A stretch of DNA of 29,797 bases from CAJBLF01 sp964463255 (GTDB taxonomy: Bacteria; Patescibacteriota; Gracilibacteria; Absconditabacterales; Absconditicoccaceae): the NCBI GenBank assembly GCA_964463255.1, contig CAYXBC010000012.1, forward strand, positions 1 through 29,797, written 5' to 3'. The position numbers were made by a program, and so were the translations under genes. Every line of letters starts with the position of its first letter. The stretch's first letter is position 1. Shown one piece after another: positions 1 through 9,385 of this stretch. Below the pieces are notes generated by a model that saw only the letters and a program-made list of their open reading frames with translations, did not search any database and was not told the DNA's origin.

Positions 1-104
1 TTTTTTATTACATCTTGAATTAAATGCTCTTTTACGTCTAAATCATTAGTCGAGACCATGGATATATAGTGGTTAGGAAGATAAACTAGCCAATTATATT
101 CCAT
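1..104 (-). CDS. N-terminal fragment of unrecognised protein, cut by window edge
   Basis: An open frame runs leftward from an ATG at 104 to the window edge without a TAA or TAG, giving about 34 residues that begin MEYNWLVYLPNHYISMV. No domain can be recognised in so short a piece. The start overlaps the TAA (94-96) that would end the code-25 extension of the gene upstream, the kind of start/stop overlap seen in coupled genes. There is no clear Shine-Dalgarno sequence. It could be chance; the overlap and the unbroken frame are the only support. Confidence 0.35.
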   Translation of the reverse strand, partial: MEYNWLVYLPNHYISMVSTNDLDVKEHLIQDVIK

Positions 105-157
105 TTATTAAAAAGCGACACCAATTGCAGCAATTATTACAATAAAGTCAATAAATA

Positions 158-180
158 AAAAAAAGATCCGGAAACCGGAG
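158..180 (-). terminator. Intrinsic terminator after the 199-459 gene
   Basis: On the reverse strand, TCCGG-TTT-CCGGA forms a 5-bp GC-rich stem followed by a run of eight T after TC. It lies about 20 nt past the TGA of the gene upstream, a normal stop-to-terminator distance, but inside the frame if that UGA is read as Gly. Confidence 0.7.
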
Positions 181-198
181 CGGGTAAGTGTAGAGTGG

Positions 199-459
199 TC
201 ATAACCGTGGATCACCGTCATAATAGATGAGTTTATCCAATTTTTTTTTGGCTTCCATCTGATCTGAGGGTCTATAAACAGTAGTACTCAGGTAGCGTTC
301 TTTATATCCCTTTTGGGCGAATAATGCTTCGATTTTCTTCTTTCCTTTTTTTAGGGCATCTGCTTCATTCACTGCTTCGATGCTGAGAAAACCGGCATTG
401 CCTTTATTCCCTTGACGCGTCGATTCACATCTCAAGGTAAAAATTGATGATTGTTCCAT
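199..459 (-). CDS. Small hypothetical protein, possible UGA stop
   Basis: The product is 86 residues, charged and lysine-rich in the middle (KKGKKKIEALF), and starts at the ATG at 459. I do not recognise the family. The frame ends at a TGA (199-201). In code 25 that would be Gly, and translation would run on for about 34 residues to a TAA at 94-96, giving a cysteine-rich tail (CNNCCNWC). An intrinsic terminator (158-180) lies inside that extension, so a transcript ending there would carry no in-frame stop except the UGA. I therefore list the short form; the long form is 94-459. The gene has no internal UGA glycine codons, unlike most genes here. Function unknown. Confidence 0.6.
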   Translation of the reverse strand: MEQSSIFTLRCESTRQGNKGNAGFLSIEAVNEADALKKGKKKIEALFAQKGYKERYLSTTVYRPSDQMEAKKKLDKLIYYDGDPRL

Positions 460-550
460 AGTGATGTATTTTTATTTTTATTAGAGTAGCTAAACTGTAG
501 CAAAATAATAAAAAATGTCAAGGTAACTTCTTGGAAAGAGAAGCCAAAAC

Positions 551-579
551 TTTGGAAAATTGACGATATGGGATATACT
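551..579 (+). promoter_or_regulatory. Possible sigma70-like promoter for the secretion ATPase
   Basis: TTTGGA (551-556), a 17-nt spacer and TATACT (574-579) resemble -35 and -10 boxes. Transcription would start near 586, downstream of the first in-frame ATG (568) and upstream of the ATG at 622, which is one reason to prefer 622 as the start. The -35 match is weak. Confidence 0.35.
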
Positions 580-621
580 TGTATTGTGGCACGAGTATTT
601 ACTTTTGAATGGTTAGTATAT

Positions 622-2208
622 ATGCCGACTGATCTAATCAATAATATTTTGGAAATAGATGACTTACAAGGGATAAGTCCTAATTTTGAACAACTCAAAA
701 TAATTTCTTCTGAGACTGCCCAAAAGATTGAGACACTGATTTTCGGAAGAGATAAAAACACATTCAAAGTGCTGACGACGAATAATTTCCCCCAATGACT
801 CGCATCGCTGCTCAAAAATCTCGAAGACAAAGGATATAGATATGAGGTATTTTATACATCATTACAAGGATTCACCTACGCTATGAGCCGATATACCGAT
901 ATGGAGGCTGTAGCAGAGCAGAAAAGAAAATGAGAAAAGGAGCAGAAACAAGCTGCCGGCAAATGAGCTATTGCGATGATGCAAAAGATTTTCGAGAATA
1001 GGGAAATGATGGACCCAGGCGAATTTATCATGGAGCTCATCAGGCTGGCATTCCAGACAAACGCATCTGATGTCCATTTCCAGCCACAGGAGGATGGAGT
1101 GATTACGAGGATCAGGATAGATTGAGTGCTTCAGGAAGTACTAAAATTCAGCCATCTGGATTTCAAAAAATATCTCCAGAAAATGAAATTCATATCAGGC
1201 ACGAAGATGAATATAGACTACCTTCCTCAGGATGGAAGATTTTCATTTGATGCGACAGATATCAATGGAGAACAAAGAAAAGTCGATGTTAGAGTAAATT
1301 TTATGCCCGGTATGGAATCTGAAAGCACGATGATTAGATTCTTGGATCCGACAAAGAGTATCACAACATTTGAGAAGATAGGGTTCACGGACAGGACCTA
1401 TGAGATACTCAAAAGAAATCTTCAGAAGAATACGGGAATTACAATATTCACGTGACCTACAGGGTCATGAAAGACGACAACGCTCTATACCATTCTCAAC
1501 TATCTCAATGATGGGAGAAGAAAGATTATCACACTTGAGGATCCTATCGAATATGAAGTCAAAGGCATCCAACAATCACAGATAAATTATAGTAAGTGAT
1601 ATACCTATGAAATTGGTTTCAAAGCATTGCTGAGGCATGATCCTGATATCATACTCATCTGAGAGATGAGATCAGAGGAGACCGCTCAGATAGCAATCAA
1701 TGCCTCATTGACTGGTCACTTGGTATTCACCACCTTACATACCAATTCAGCGATAGAATCTGTTCCGAGATTGACAAATATGGGGGTAGAGCCATATATG
1801 TTGGCACCTGCCTTGAATATGGTCGTAGCACAGAGATTGGTTAGGAAGATATGCCCAAATTGCTGAACCAAAAGAGAGGCTAATTATGCGGAAGATGCAG
1901 AAATCAAAGATACGATGAAGAAAATCACCGATATAGATCCTAGGGTACTCTCCATTCCCTACGATGGAAGAGTTCCAGATGCAATTGGATGTGATCAGTG
2001 TAATGGAACATGATATAAGGGAAGATTCGCTATCATCGAGATGCTAGAGATTACTGATGATCTCAGGAGGATGATTGTAGATGGGAAAATAGGGGTTGAT
2101 CTCTACGCTAAAGCCAGAGAGAACGGTTTTTTCACCCTCAAAGAAGATGGTATTATGAAAATGCTCCAAGGAAATACTACATTGGATGAATTGAGAAGAG
2201 TTTTATAA
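622..2208 (+). CDS. GspE/PilB-family type II/IV secretion ATPase
   Basis: Cytoplasmic hexameric ATPase of the type that powers type IV pilus assembly or type II secretion; 528 residues from the ATG at 622. An in-frame ATG at 568 would add 18 residues. The first ~100 residues resemble the GspE N-terminal domain. The ATPase core follows, with a P-loop GPTGSGKTTT near residue 278 in which two glycines are encoded by UGA. Then come an Asp-box segment (TLEDPIEY), Walker B (DPDIILIGEMR, Gly by UGA) and a His-box (GHLVFTTLHTNSA). CPNC and CDQC supply the four-cysteine zinc site typical of this family. It ends at TAA, 15 nt before the next gene, so the two are probably cotranscribed. No other pilus gene is in the window, so the exact machine is unknown. 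Confidence 0.93.
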
Positions 2209-2223
2209 GATATTTGCTATCGT

Positions 2224-2709
2224 ATGAAAAAGACAGCTCACAAGCATGAAAAAGGAGCAGAGAAGTACATATCCGGCATCAATACCGTAAGAGAACTCAT
2301 TAGGGCGACTAACTCTCAGCTCGAGGATACATTATATATTGCCGATGAGGTATTCATACCGGCGAAGAAGAATATAGCTCGTTGTTACCGATCAGATTTT
2401 ACACTCAAGACCAAAAAAGAAGCGGAAGCATTAGCCGAAGAACATAAGATTACCATCTCCGATAAACTCACCAAGAGCGATTTTTTTGTCTATAATGAGA
2501 AGACAGGGGAATTGGTCCCTTTCAAAAAAAATGATTATCTGATGTATGATCGCGGATATTTCACTTTCGATGGAAGCGATTATTTTTCATATGATGATAA
2601 TGGAAAAGAAATCTGAAGGTTTTCCTTTTCAGATGATGACCATGCGGAAGCAAAAGAGATGAGAAAAAAAAGCGATAACAATGATAATAATCTAGATATC
2701 TTTATATAA
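2224..2709 (+). CDS. Hypothetical protein downstream of secretion ATPase
   Basis: The protein has 161 residues, starts at an ATG 15 nt after the ATPase stop and ends at TAA. One internal UGA (after ...DDNGKEI) is read as Gly; stopping there would lose about 31 residues. The C-terminal half is rich in Asp, Phe and Tyr, and the tail is hydrophilic (KKSDNNDNN). I see no signal peptide or membrane segment. I do not recognise the family. The spacing suggests an operon with the ATPase, but nothing ties it to secretion directly. Confidence 0.75.
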
Positions 2710-2726
2710 AAAAATAGTATATATAG

Positions 2727-2817
2727 TATACACTACCAATCTCTGCTGTATTTTTTTAGCATAAAGAAAAAGATGGATCGCTCCATCTTTTTCCCAAAAA
2801 AGTCTTTGTAGTGTATA
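2727..2817. terminator. Nested bidirectional terminator between convergent genes
   Basis: The core is an 11-bp perfect hairpin, AAAAAGATGGA-TCGC-TCCATCTTTTT (2767-2792), with A and T tracts that serve both strands. An outer 10-bp inverted repeat, TATACACTAC (2727-2736) and GTAGTGTATA (2808-2817), encloses it. It separates the forward hypothetical gene from the reverse cold-shock gene. Confidence 0.75.
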
Positions 2818-2865
2818 TAGTATATAATTCTATATAATTGCTAAGATCTTTTTGTAATGACGTGA

Positions 2866-3075
2866 TTATGCAGCAGCAGAACCAGTCTTTGTTACGTCTT
2901 TAGCTTCAGGGCCTTTTCTTCCTTCACCGATTTCGAATTCAACAGTGTCGCCGTCAGCGATAGATTCGCCAAGTACGTTTGTTCCGTGTACGAATACATC
3001 TTTTGATCCGTCTTCAGGAGTGATGAAACCGAAGTTTTTAGTTCTGTTGAAGAACTTGACTGTACCAGTTGTCAT
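2866..3075 (-). CDS. csp: Cold-shock domain protein (CspA family)
   Basis: A 69-residue single-stranded nucleic-acid-binding protein, probably an RNA chaperone, of the usual length for the family. The single OB-fold domain begins MTTGTVKFFNRTKNFGFI. RNP1 (NFGFI, about residues 14-18) and RNP2 (VFVHG, about 27-31) are both present, with the acidic EDGSKD loop between them. It ends at TAA with an Ala-rich tail. It has its own promoter about 110-140 nt upstream and a long leader, as is common in cold-shock genes. No UGA glycines occur, which fits its preference for GGA and GGT as a probably highly expressed gene. Confidence 0.95.
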   Translation of the reverse strand: MTTGTVKFFNRTKNFGFITPEDGSKDVFVHGTNVLGESIADGDTVEFEIGEGRKGPEAKDVTKTGSAAA

Positions 3076-3186
3076 TGAGTAATATTGGTAGCATATAAAA
3101 TTTGGAGCAGTTTGCTGACTCCAATAAAGAGTATAAGAATATTCGGAAAGAATACAAGAGAAAATTAATCAAATAAGTTATTGACA

Positions 3187-3214
3187 TTTATATATTATAT
3201 GAAATAAAAGTCAA
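3187..3214 (-). promoter_or_regulatory. Promoter of the cold-shock gene
   Basis: On the reverse strand, TTGACT (3214-3209), a 16-nt spacer and TATAAA (3192-3187). This gives a leader of about 105 nt before the ATG at 3075. The leader contains a TTGGAG...CTCCAA hairpin, consistent with the structured leaders known for csp mRNAs. Confidence 0.6.
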
Positions 3215-3221
3215 TAAAAGA

Positions 3222-3245
3222 AAAATCCCTCAAGAGAGGGATTTT
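3222..3245. terminator. Bidirectional terminator downstream of pheT
   Basis: AAAATCCCTC-AAGA-GAGGGATTTT is a perfect 10-bp hairpin with flanking A and T tracts. It lies about 18 nt past the pheT TAA on the reverse strand and just before the csp promoter. Confidence 0.85.
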
Positions 3246-3262
3246 ATCGATTAAGATGCTTA

Positions 3263-5809
3263 TTATGCTCTGAGACTAGCTCCAGTTTTTTCTCATGCCT
3301 TGATGGCTTTTTCCATAATTGCATTGATTTGTTCCGTCGTCATCGAGGAACCTGCCCCGACATTAGTGGTGTCGCCTACCATTTTTATCTTGATAGAAAC
3401 GGATTTTTTATCTTCACCGAGATTCTTGCCGGCATAGACATCAAAGACTTCGACATCATGGATTTCAGGCACAGCAGTGACAGCATCGATAAGCTCGCGG
3501 AAATCCTTGCTTGCATCGACCACAAAAGAGAGATCCCTCCAGATGATTTGATCCTGGAGTGATTCATAAGTATAGGTATGTTCCTTTGTTTGTACTGTCT
3601 TTTCCATGAGCGCAGTGATATTCAATGACAGATAGACCACACCACTTGTTTCTCAGATCTTCTGCTGTTGAAGGACTAAAGGATGCAAAGCGCCTATAAA
3701 ACCTATGATATCATTACCTACGCTGATAGTTGCTTGTTTCTTTGGGTGGAATTGTGTAAGCGAAGTTTTTTCAAAACGTACTTTGCCGAGTTCTAATTCT
3801 TTGACGATATGGGTGACGATATGCTTAGCCGCCAAGAGCGGATCAGTATTCCACTGGTCTATAGCTTTCTGATAGAGCATAACCCCAAGCTGAGCTTCTT
3901 CATGAACAAACTCTGAGGCGAATTTTCCTTGTCCCTTCTCCCTGGTCCCTGCTCCCTTAGTCCATACCTTCCCTATATCAAAAATTTTGAAACTATCGAA
4001 GAATTTGCTGTTTTTGACAGTATGAGCAAGGAGTCCGTAAATCATATCATCCCTCATATAGGGTGCTTCCGGATTCACAGGATTCTGGAGCATATAGAGT
4101 ATTTTTTTGTCTTTCCCAAATGTCTCCACTATTTTTTCTCCAATCCATGGATAAGTTTCCACCTGATCGCATCCGATACTTCTGACCAGGATATCTTCAA
4201 GCTGTCTTTGGAGTGCAACATAAGGGGTATACGGCATATACACGGTATCGCTCAATAAGGGAATATTTTCTATCTGATCATATCCATTGATTCTTGCTAC
4301 CTCTTCAAAGATATCTTCTTGAATATTGAGATCGTCCGGAGACCTTCGAAGTGGACAGATGACGGCTTTGTCCTTAGCGATAAATCATAATCAGGAAAGT
4401 ATTTCTCAGACCTTTTTATCGAGTCATTTAGTTTTTTTCCCGAAGATAAATTGTTCCATCGTGGGTATATCTATCGATATTTCTTTGTCTTTTTGTTGGT
4501 TGATGGTATCCTTGATAAAATACGAGAGTCCTCCGATATCAAAATTTCCGAGATCTTTGCGGTAATAATGTAATTCATCGAGAAAGAGGATGAGACAAAA
4601 AAGCGATCGCCATGGATTGATATTTTTTTCATATCTCAGTTCCGCATCCGTTCTCAGTCATAGTCTTGTTCATGTCTTTCTGACAGCGACGGGATCGAAA
4701 TTTGCTATCTCCACGAGGATGTTTTTGGTGCTTTCGGTGATACCGCTTTCTAGACCGCCTACAACTCATCCGAGGGCAAGGATTTTCTTTTTGTCGGCGA
4801 TTACGATATCCGTTGATTTCAAGCTATGCTCGGCCTCAAAGAGATCAATGAATTTCTCACCATCCTTGGCGTTTCTTACGATAACATCTCCCTCGACTTT
4901 TTCCGCATCGAAGAAATGAATTGGTTGGCCACTGATATTCATAAAAAGATTAGAGAAGTCGACCCGATTACTGATAGGATTAGATCCGAGATCGAGCATC
5001 TGCAGTCTAGTAAAAAATCATGACTGCTGGATATGTACGTTTTTGAGGTGAAGGAGAAGATAAGTATTGAGACCATCGCTTTCTCCTATTATTTTTCTCT
5101 CTGGTGGGGTACTGCTTTCCAAAATCTGCATGATATGCTGAGGTGTACATTGCTGGTGATACTCTTTGACCTTATTGAACGTGATATATTTACTTTCACT
5201 TTTTGCCTTCTGATTTTCTAGTAAGGTATAGGTCGCCTGCAGTTCGGTAGCTGCACCGAAATGTCAGGTAAGATCAGGTCTATTAGTGAGTGATTTATTG
5301 TCAACTTCCATCACCCGATTTTCCAATCGAGGAAATTTCTCTTTCAAGGGGAGCCCAAGATCGTTATCTCAAACGTCATCGAGATCTTCACTCAATGATC
5401 GGATAAAATGTTTCTCTATATCTTCCTGTATTCACAGTTCTTCTTTGCTGCAAATCATGCCGTTGGACATAATTCATCTCAATTTTCTAGGTTCTATTTT
5501 GATATTGATAGCAGGGAGGAAACAGTTGGGTAATGCAACAGGGACATAGATATCATTAGCCATATTCGCGCCTCCACAGATAATCTCATAGAGGCCTTTG
5601 GTGCCACAGTCTACTTGACAGACATTCAGTTTGTCCGCTTCAGGATGCTTAGCGAAAGATTTCACTTTACCAATCACGACATCATCAGGCAGTATCCTTG
5701 TATGAATTTCCTCGATCTCGCAGGTTTTCAATATAAGATTTTTCGCGATATTCTCAGGTGTATCATTGAGAGAAATGAATTTTTTCAGGAGAGGAGAGGT
5801 ATATTTCAT
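3263..5809 (-). CDS. pheT: Phenylalanine-tRNA ligase beta subunit
   Basis: Non-catalytic beta subunit of the (alpha-beta)2 enzyme that charges tRNA-Phe; 848 residues, close to the usual 780-850. Domains in order: the N-terminal tRNA-binding fold (HPEADKLNVCQVDCG near residue 55), the family motif SNGMICSKEELG, the B3/B4 editing region (NRPDLTCHFGAATE), the B5 region and a core ending EDIFEEVARINGYDQIE, and the C-terminal anticodon-binding FDX-ACB domain (WRDLSFVVD). The frame holds together only if several UGA codons are read as Gly, for example in RKLRG and LDDVG. It ends at TAA after a short GASLRA tail. pheS, normally directly upstream, is absent here: the upstream gene is the divergent GH3 gene. 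Confidence 0.97.
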
Positions 5810-5828
5810 GATTCAGAGAAAAAAATAA

Positions 5829-5862
5829 ATTATAGACTAATGGTATCCAAATGTAGTCTATA
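5829..5862 (-). promoter_or_regulatory. pheT promoter with overlapping operator-like dyad
   Basis: The reverse strand has TATAAT at 5834-5829, about 20 nt before the pheT ATG. A perfect 9-bp inverted repeat, TATAGACTA (5831-5839) and TAGTCTATA (5854-5862), separated by 14 nt, overlaps the -10 and spacer. That is where a repressor would bind, but no regulator is identified. Confidence 0.45.
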
Positions 5863-5897
5863 CATAATAAAATCTCAGCAGAAAAAAAGAGAAAAAT

Positions 5898-5926
5898 TTG
5901 AATTTTTGGGATGATGTATGTATAAT
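5898..5926 (+). promoter_or_regulatory. Promoter for the GH3-family gene
   Basis: TTGAAT (5898-5903), a 17-nt spacer and a perfect TATAAT (5921-5926). It points to the forward gene at 6043 with a leader of about 110 nt and lies back-to-back with the pheT promoter. Confidence 0.7.
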
Positions 5927-6042
5927 GATGATGTTTTATCCTGAGACGTTTGGTCAAAATATTTCCTTCTTGCAATTATGGACTCATTCAATAAAAAATA
6001 CTGATTCCATTTTTTTGTTTTAAATCGAAAAGCTACCCCACA

Positions 6043-7626
6043 ATGGTGCTAAAAAATACTCTTCAGATCGCGAATGTAAAATTTGAGGTCCCCAATATGA
6101 TCCATCCTATCAAAGGTCCTCAACGCATTATCAATAAACTGATCAAGACGTTTCTGATCCTCAATACTCATCTGCATCAGCCGTCATTTAAGCATCAGGA
6201 GAAATTCATCCTTGGACTAATCAGCAAATGTAAGGATACCGTTTTCGGCAGAAAATACGGATTCAAAGATATCAAAACGATTGAAGATTTTCAGAATATG
6301 GTACCTATCTCCCATTACAAGGATTTCGAACCATGGATCATGTATATGCTCAAAGGAGAAAAGAACATAACCTATCCGGGCAAGATCGATCGATTTGCTA
6401 CCTCATCAGGAACTACCTGAGGGACTGCAAAATATATCCCCATCACCAAAGCCAATCTCAGGGAATCTCATTTTAAGGGAGGACTTGAATCACTGAGCCT
6501 CTACATCAGGAATAATCCTAGGACACAGTTTCTGCAAGGGAAGGGACTGGTGATTTGATGATCATTTACCCAGAATCCATACACGGGAGAACAGAATGTA
6601 GGATTCATCTCAGCAATACTCCAAAAGACTGCGCCACGGATAGGACAACATTTCCGTTATCCAAGAGCAGAAGTTTCTTTCATGGACAATCGGGAAGAGA
6701 AGACACGCATGATGATAGAGGAATGATTGGATGAGAATATTACGTTCTTCAATGGTCAGCCCTCATGGTGATCAAATTTTATGTATAAGGTATTGGAATA
6801 TACCGGCAAGAAGAATATCCTTGAAATCCGGCCAAATATGGAGCTTTTCTTTCGATGAGGCATGGCGATAGATCTCTATAAACCACAGTTCCAAAAATTG
6901 TTTCCTTCTCCGAAGATGAAATACTACCAAGTATATAATGCATCAGAATGATTTTTTGCTGTGCAGGATTCTAATTTTGCAGATGATATGCGTCTCCTGA
7001 CCAATCACGGAGTATTCTATGAATTCATTCCTTTCGAGGAATACGGCAAAGAGAATCCTACCGTATTAACGCTCAAGGAGGTAGAGATAAACAAAGAATA
7101 TGTGATTATGATCACCAATAATTCATGACTCTGGAGATATGTGTTATGAGATACCGTGAGATTCACGTGTTTGGAACCATGGAGGATAAAAATCTCCGGA
7201 AGGACAAAGTACTATATAGATGTAGTAGGGGAATGCGTGACTTCTGATTATACCGACAAAGCATTACTCGAAGCATGTAAGCAAACAGATACTATAGCTA
7301 CCGATTATATGCTTGCGCCAATCACCTATTCAGGAGGAAGCGTCAGAGGAGCATATGAACGAATCATTGAGTTTACAAAAGCTCCCAAGGATGATCAGGA
7401 GTTCACAAGGGTATTGGATAAAGAACTCTGCGATATCAATTCGTATTATTATGATGAGAGATATGATACCAAAGTGCTCGGTGATCCACTCGTCCATTGT
7501 GTCAAGCAAGGGACATTTTATGAACGGCTCAAAAGCAGGAACAAGCTGGGCGGTCAGCATAAAATACCCAAGGTATTCAACGATAGAAAAAATCTAGACG
7601 AAATATTGGCATTGATGAAAAAATAG
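6043..7626 (+). CDS. GH3 auxin-responsive-family acyl-adenylate/amide synthetase
   Basis: The 527-residue product belongs to the GH3 family of the ANL adenylating superfamily. Characterised members activate a carboxylate with ATP and join it to an amino acid or another amine. The three nucleotide-binding signatures are visible: RFATSSGTTGGTAKYIP (about residues 120-136), YNASEGFFA (about 302-310) and WRYVLGDTVRF (about 364-374). The C-terminal hinge (GRTKYYIDVVGE) and the closing GQHKIPKV motif also match. Nine glycines are UGA-encoded, including ones inside all three motifs, so the standard code would destroy the enzyme. It ends at TAG. It stands alone, so the substrate cannot be inferred; plant-hormone chemistry is not implied. 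Confidence 0.9.
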
Positions 7627-7658
7627 CGATAATTTGCTCTTGATTTCTTGATAATCAT

Positions 7659-7683
7659 AACTAAGCTATTGCTTAGTTTTTCG
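7659..7683 (+). terminator. Terminator after GH3 gene
   Basis: AACTAAGC-TATT-GCTTAGTT, an 8-bp stem, followed by TTTTC, 33 nt past the TAG. Confidence 0.75.
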
Positions 7684-7717
7684 TTGTTGATTTTTTGTGA
7701 AGCACGCAGTGAATGGT

Positions 7718-7745
7718 CCGGTAGTTTTTCTACCGGGCTTTTTTT
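7718..7745 (+). terminator. Second terminator, CCGGTAG-TTTTT-CTACCGG type
   Basis: A perfect 7-bp stem with a T5 loop, then GC and seven T. Its sequence resembles the terminator at 7945, and no gene lies between it and the first terminator. Confidence 0.75.
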
Positions 7746-7972
7746 CTGATAGCATACGTCGCGTTATAATAGGTTACAAAGACAAAAAAATATATCTACA
7801 TTGCCCTTGATTCTTATGTGTATAAGAATAATCTACCTGATGTTAATCAATACATATTTGCCTATGAGACGTTTATCTAGTATGTATGCTTGAATTTCCG
7901 GTATGTAAATCGAACATGGTATCGAACATTGTTTAACAATTTTCCCAGGTGGTTTTTCTACCTGGTTTTTTT
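7746..7972 (+). other. Gene-free stretch, possible small transcript between sister terminators
   Basis: No convincing gene is present. A TATAAT at 7765-7770 lacks a good -35 box. A 30-codon frame from the ATG at 7816 to a TAA at 7906-7908 has no recognisable features. The stretch ends in a strong terminator, so a small RNA or peptide transcript is possible. Confidence 0.25.
7945..7972 (+). terminator. Third terminator, CCAGGT...ACCTGG
   Basis: CCAGGT-GGTTTTTCT-ACCTGG followed by seven T. It shares the GGTTTTTCTACC core with the terminator at 7718 and lies 25 nt before the glyA promoter. Confidence 0.75.
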
Positions 7973-7996
7973 AAAAACTATTATGTCTATAATTGC

Positions 7997-8024
7997 TTGA
8001 TAGATATAACTAAATAGCTATATA
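7997..8024 (+). promoter_or_regulatory. glyA promoter
   Basis: TTGATA (7997-8002), a 16-nt spacer and TATATA (8019-8024), placing transcription start near 8031, about 46 nt before the ATG. Confidence 0.5.
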
Positions 8025-8076
8025 TCCATCAAACAGTGATAGAATATAGAGACACATTTTTTACTTTTTTATCGAT

Positions 8077-9357
8077 ATGATGGAAAAAGTACAACAAGTT
8101 GATCAAGCTATCTACGCAGCGATACTTGCTGAGCAGAAACGTCAGTCGGAAGGTATGGAGCTTATCGCAAGTGAAAATTACCAATCCGCTGCAGTGCTGG
8201 AAGCGCAATCTTCTGTATTCGCCAACAAATATTCCGAATGATTTCCCGGAAGAAGATACTATTGAGGACAGGAAAATACAGATACCATAGAACAGTTAGC
8301 TATCGATAGAGCAAAAAAGATTTTTCATGCAGATCATGCAAACGTACAAGCACTCTCTGGTGCGGCAGCCAATCTCTGCGTTTATTCAGCATTGATGAAT
8401 CCTGGAGACACTATCCTCTGAATGGATTTGACGCATGGCGGACATTTGACGCATGGTGCTCCGGTAACATTTTTCTCCAAAGTATTTAATTTTATGAGAT
8501 ACAAGACCATAGATGGAAAGGTGGATTTTGATGAGGTACGCAGACTCGCTCATGAATATAAACCCAAGATTATCCTTGCAGGATTTTCCGCATATCCCAG
8601 AGAACTCGATTACGAAAAATTTGTAGAGATAGCAAATGAAGTAGGAGCCATAGCATTTGCTGATGTCTCGCATATCGGAGGATTTATCGCTGCAGGATTG
8701 CTTAAGAATCCACTAGATTATGGATTTCATGTCATGATGACGACAACACACAAATCACTCAGATGACCGAGAGGAGCATTGATCCTTAGCAAATGAATCG
8801 TTTCCAATCCGCTCAAAAAACCCGAAGATACGATAGAAAATATTCCGACAAGAATTGACAGGGCAGTATTCCCCGGTATGCAATGATGACCACATATGAA
8901 TATCATCGCCGCTATCGCCGTCGCGTTGCACGAAGTGCAGCAGCCAGCGTTCAAAACTTATGCTGAGCAAGCACTCAAAAATGCTCAAGTATTGGCATCA
9001 GAATTGATGGCACGCGGATACAAATTAGTAACAGGATGAACGGAAAATCATATGGTAATCGTTGATTTCAGCGGAACAGACTTGGATGGATCAGTCGCAG
9101 AAAAGACATTAGATAAAATCTGAATCTCGACCTCTAAATCTACCATACCTGACGATCCCAATCCACCGTTTCGTCCATCAGGACTGAGAATCGGATTGCC
9201 AGCCATGACGACCAGAGGAGTCAAGGAAGAAGATACCAAACAGATTGTCGAATTCATGGATCAGGCGCTGAAACATAAGGATGATGAAGAAGTGCTAGCC
9301 CAATTGAAAAATAAGGTCAGAGAATTTACAAAAGCATTCCCCGTCCCTTCATTATAA
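8077..9357 (+). CDS. glyA: Serine hydroxymethyltransferase
   Basis: PLP-dependent cytosolic enzyme that converts serine and tetrahydrofolate to glycine and methylene-tetrahydrofolate; 426 residues, normal length. Near the N-terminus are GMELIASENY and the NKYSEGFPGRRYYGG segment. The PLP-binding lysine is Lys226 in TTTHKSLRGPRG, and the PLP aspartate/histidine segment is FADVSHIGG. FPGMQGGPH and RPSGLRIGLPA follow. Nine glycines are UGA-encoded, including the one after HKSLR and both in MQGG. Two ATGs are adjacent (8077 and 8080); I used the first. It ends at TAA, 28 nt before the next small gene. In a code-25 cell, glycine demand is increased by the extra Gly codon, but no regulatory link is visible. 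Confidence 0.97.
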
Positions 9358-9385
9358 AAAACACAACCCCCAAATATAAAAAGCT

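Noticed and set aside
568..2208. Apparent pseudogene: the secretion ATPase broken into several standard-code pieces
   Set aside because: All breaks are UGA at Gly positions, with no frameshift and no TAA or TAG. It is an intact gene in code 25.
5928..6025. A 31-codon frame (MMFYPETFGQ...) before the GH3 gene
   Set aside because: Its start codon lies immediately after the -10 box, upstream of or at the expected transcription start, and it has no supporting feature.
7895..7930. TTCGAT-type sequences suggesting a tRNA T-arm on the reverse strand
   Set aside because: No matching acceptor, D-arm or anticodon stem can be built around them.
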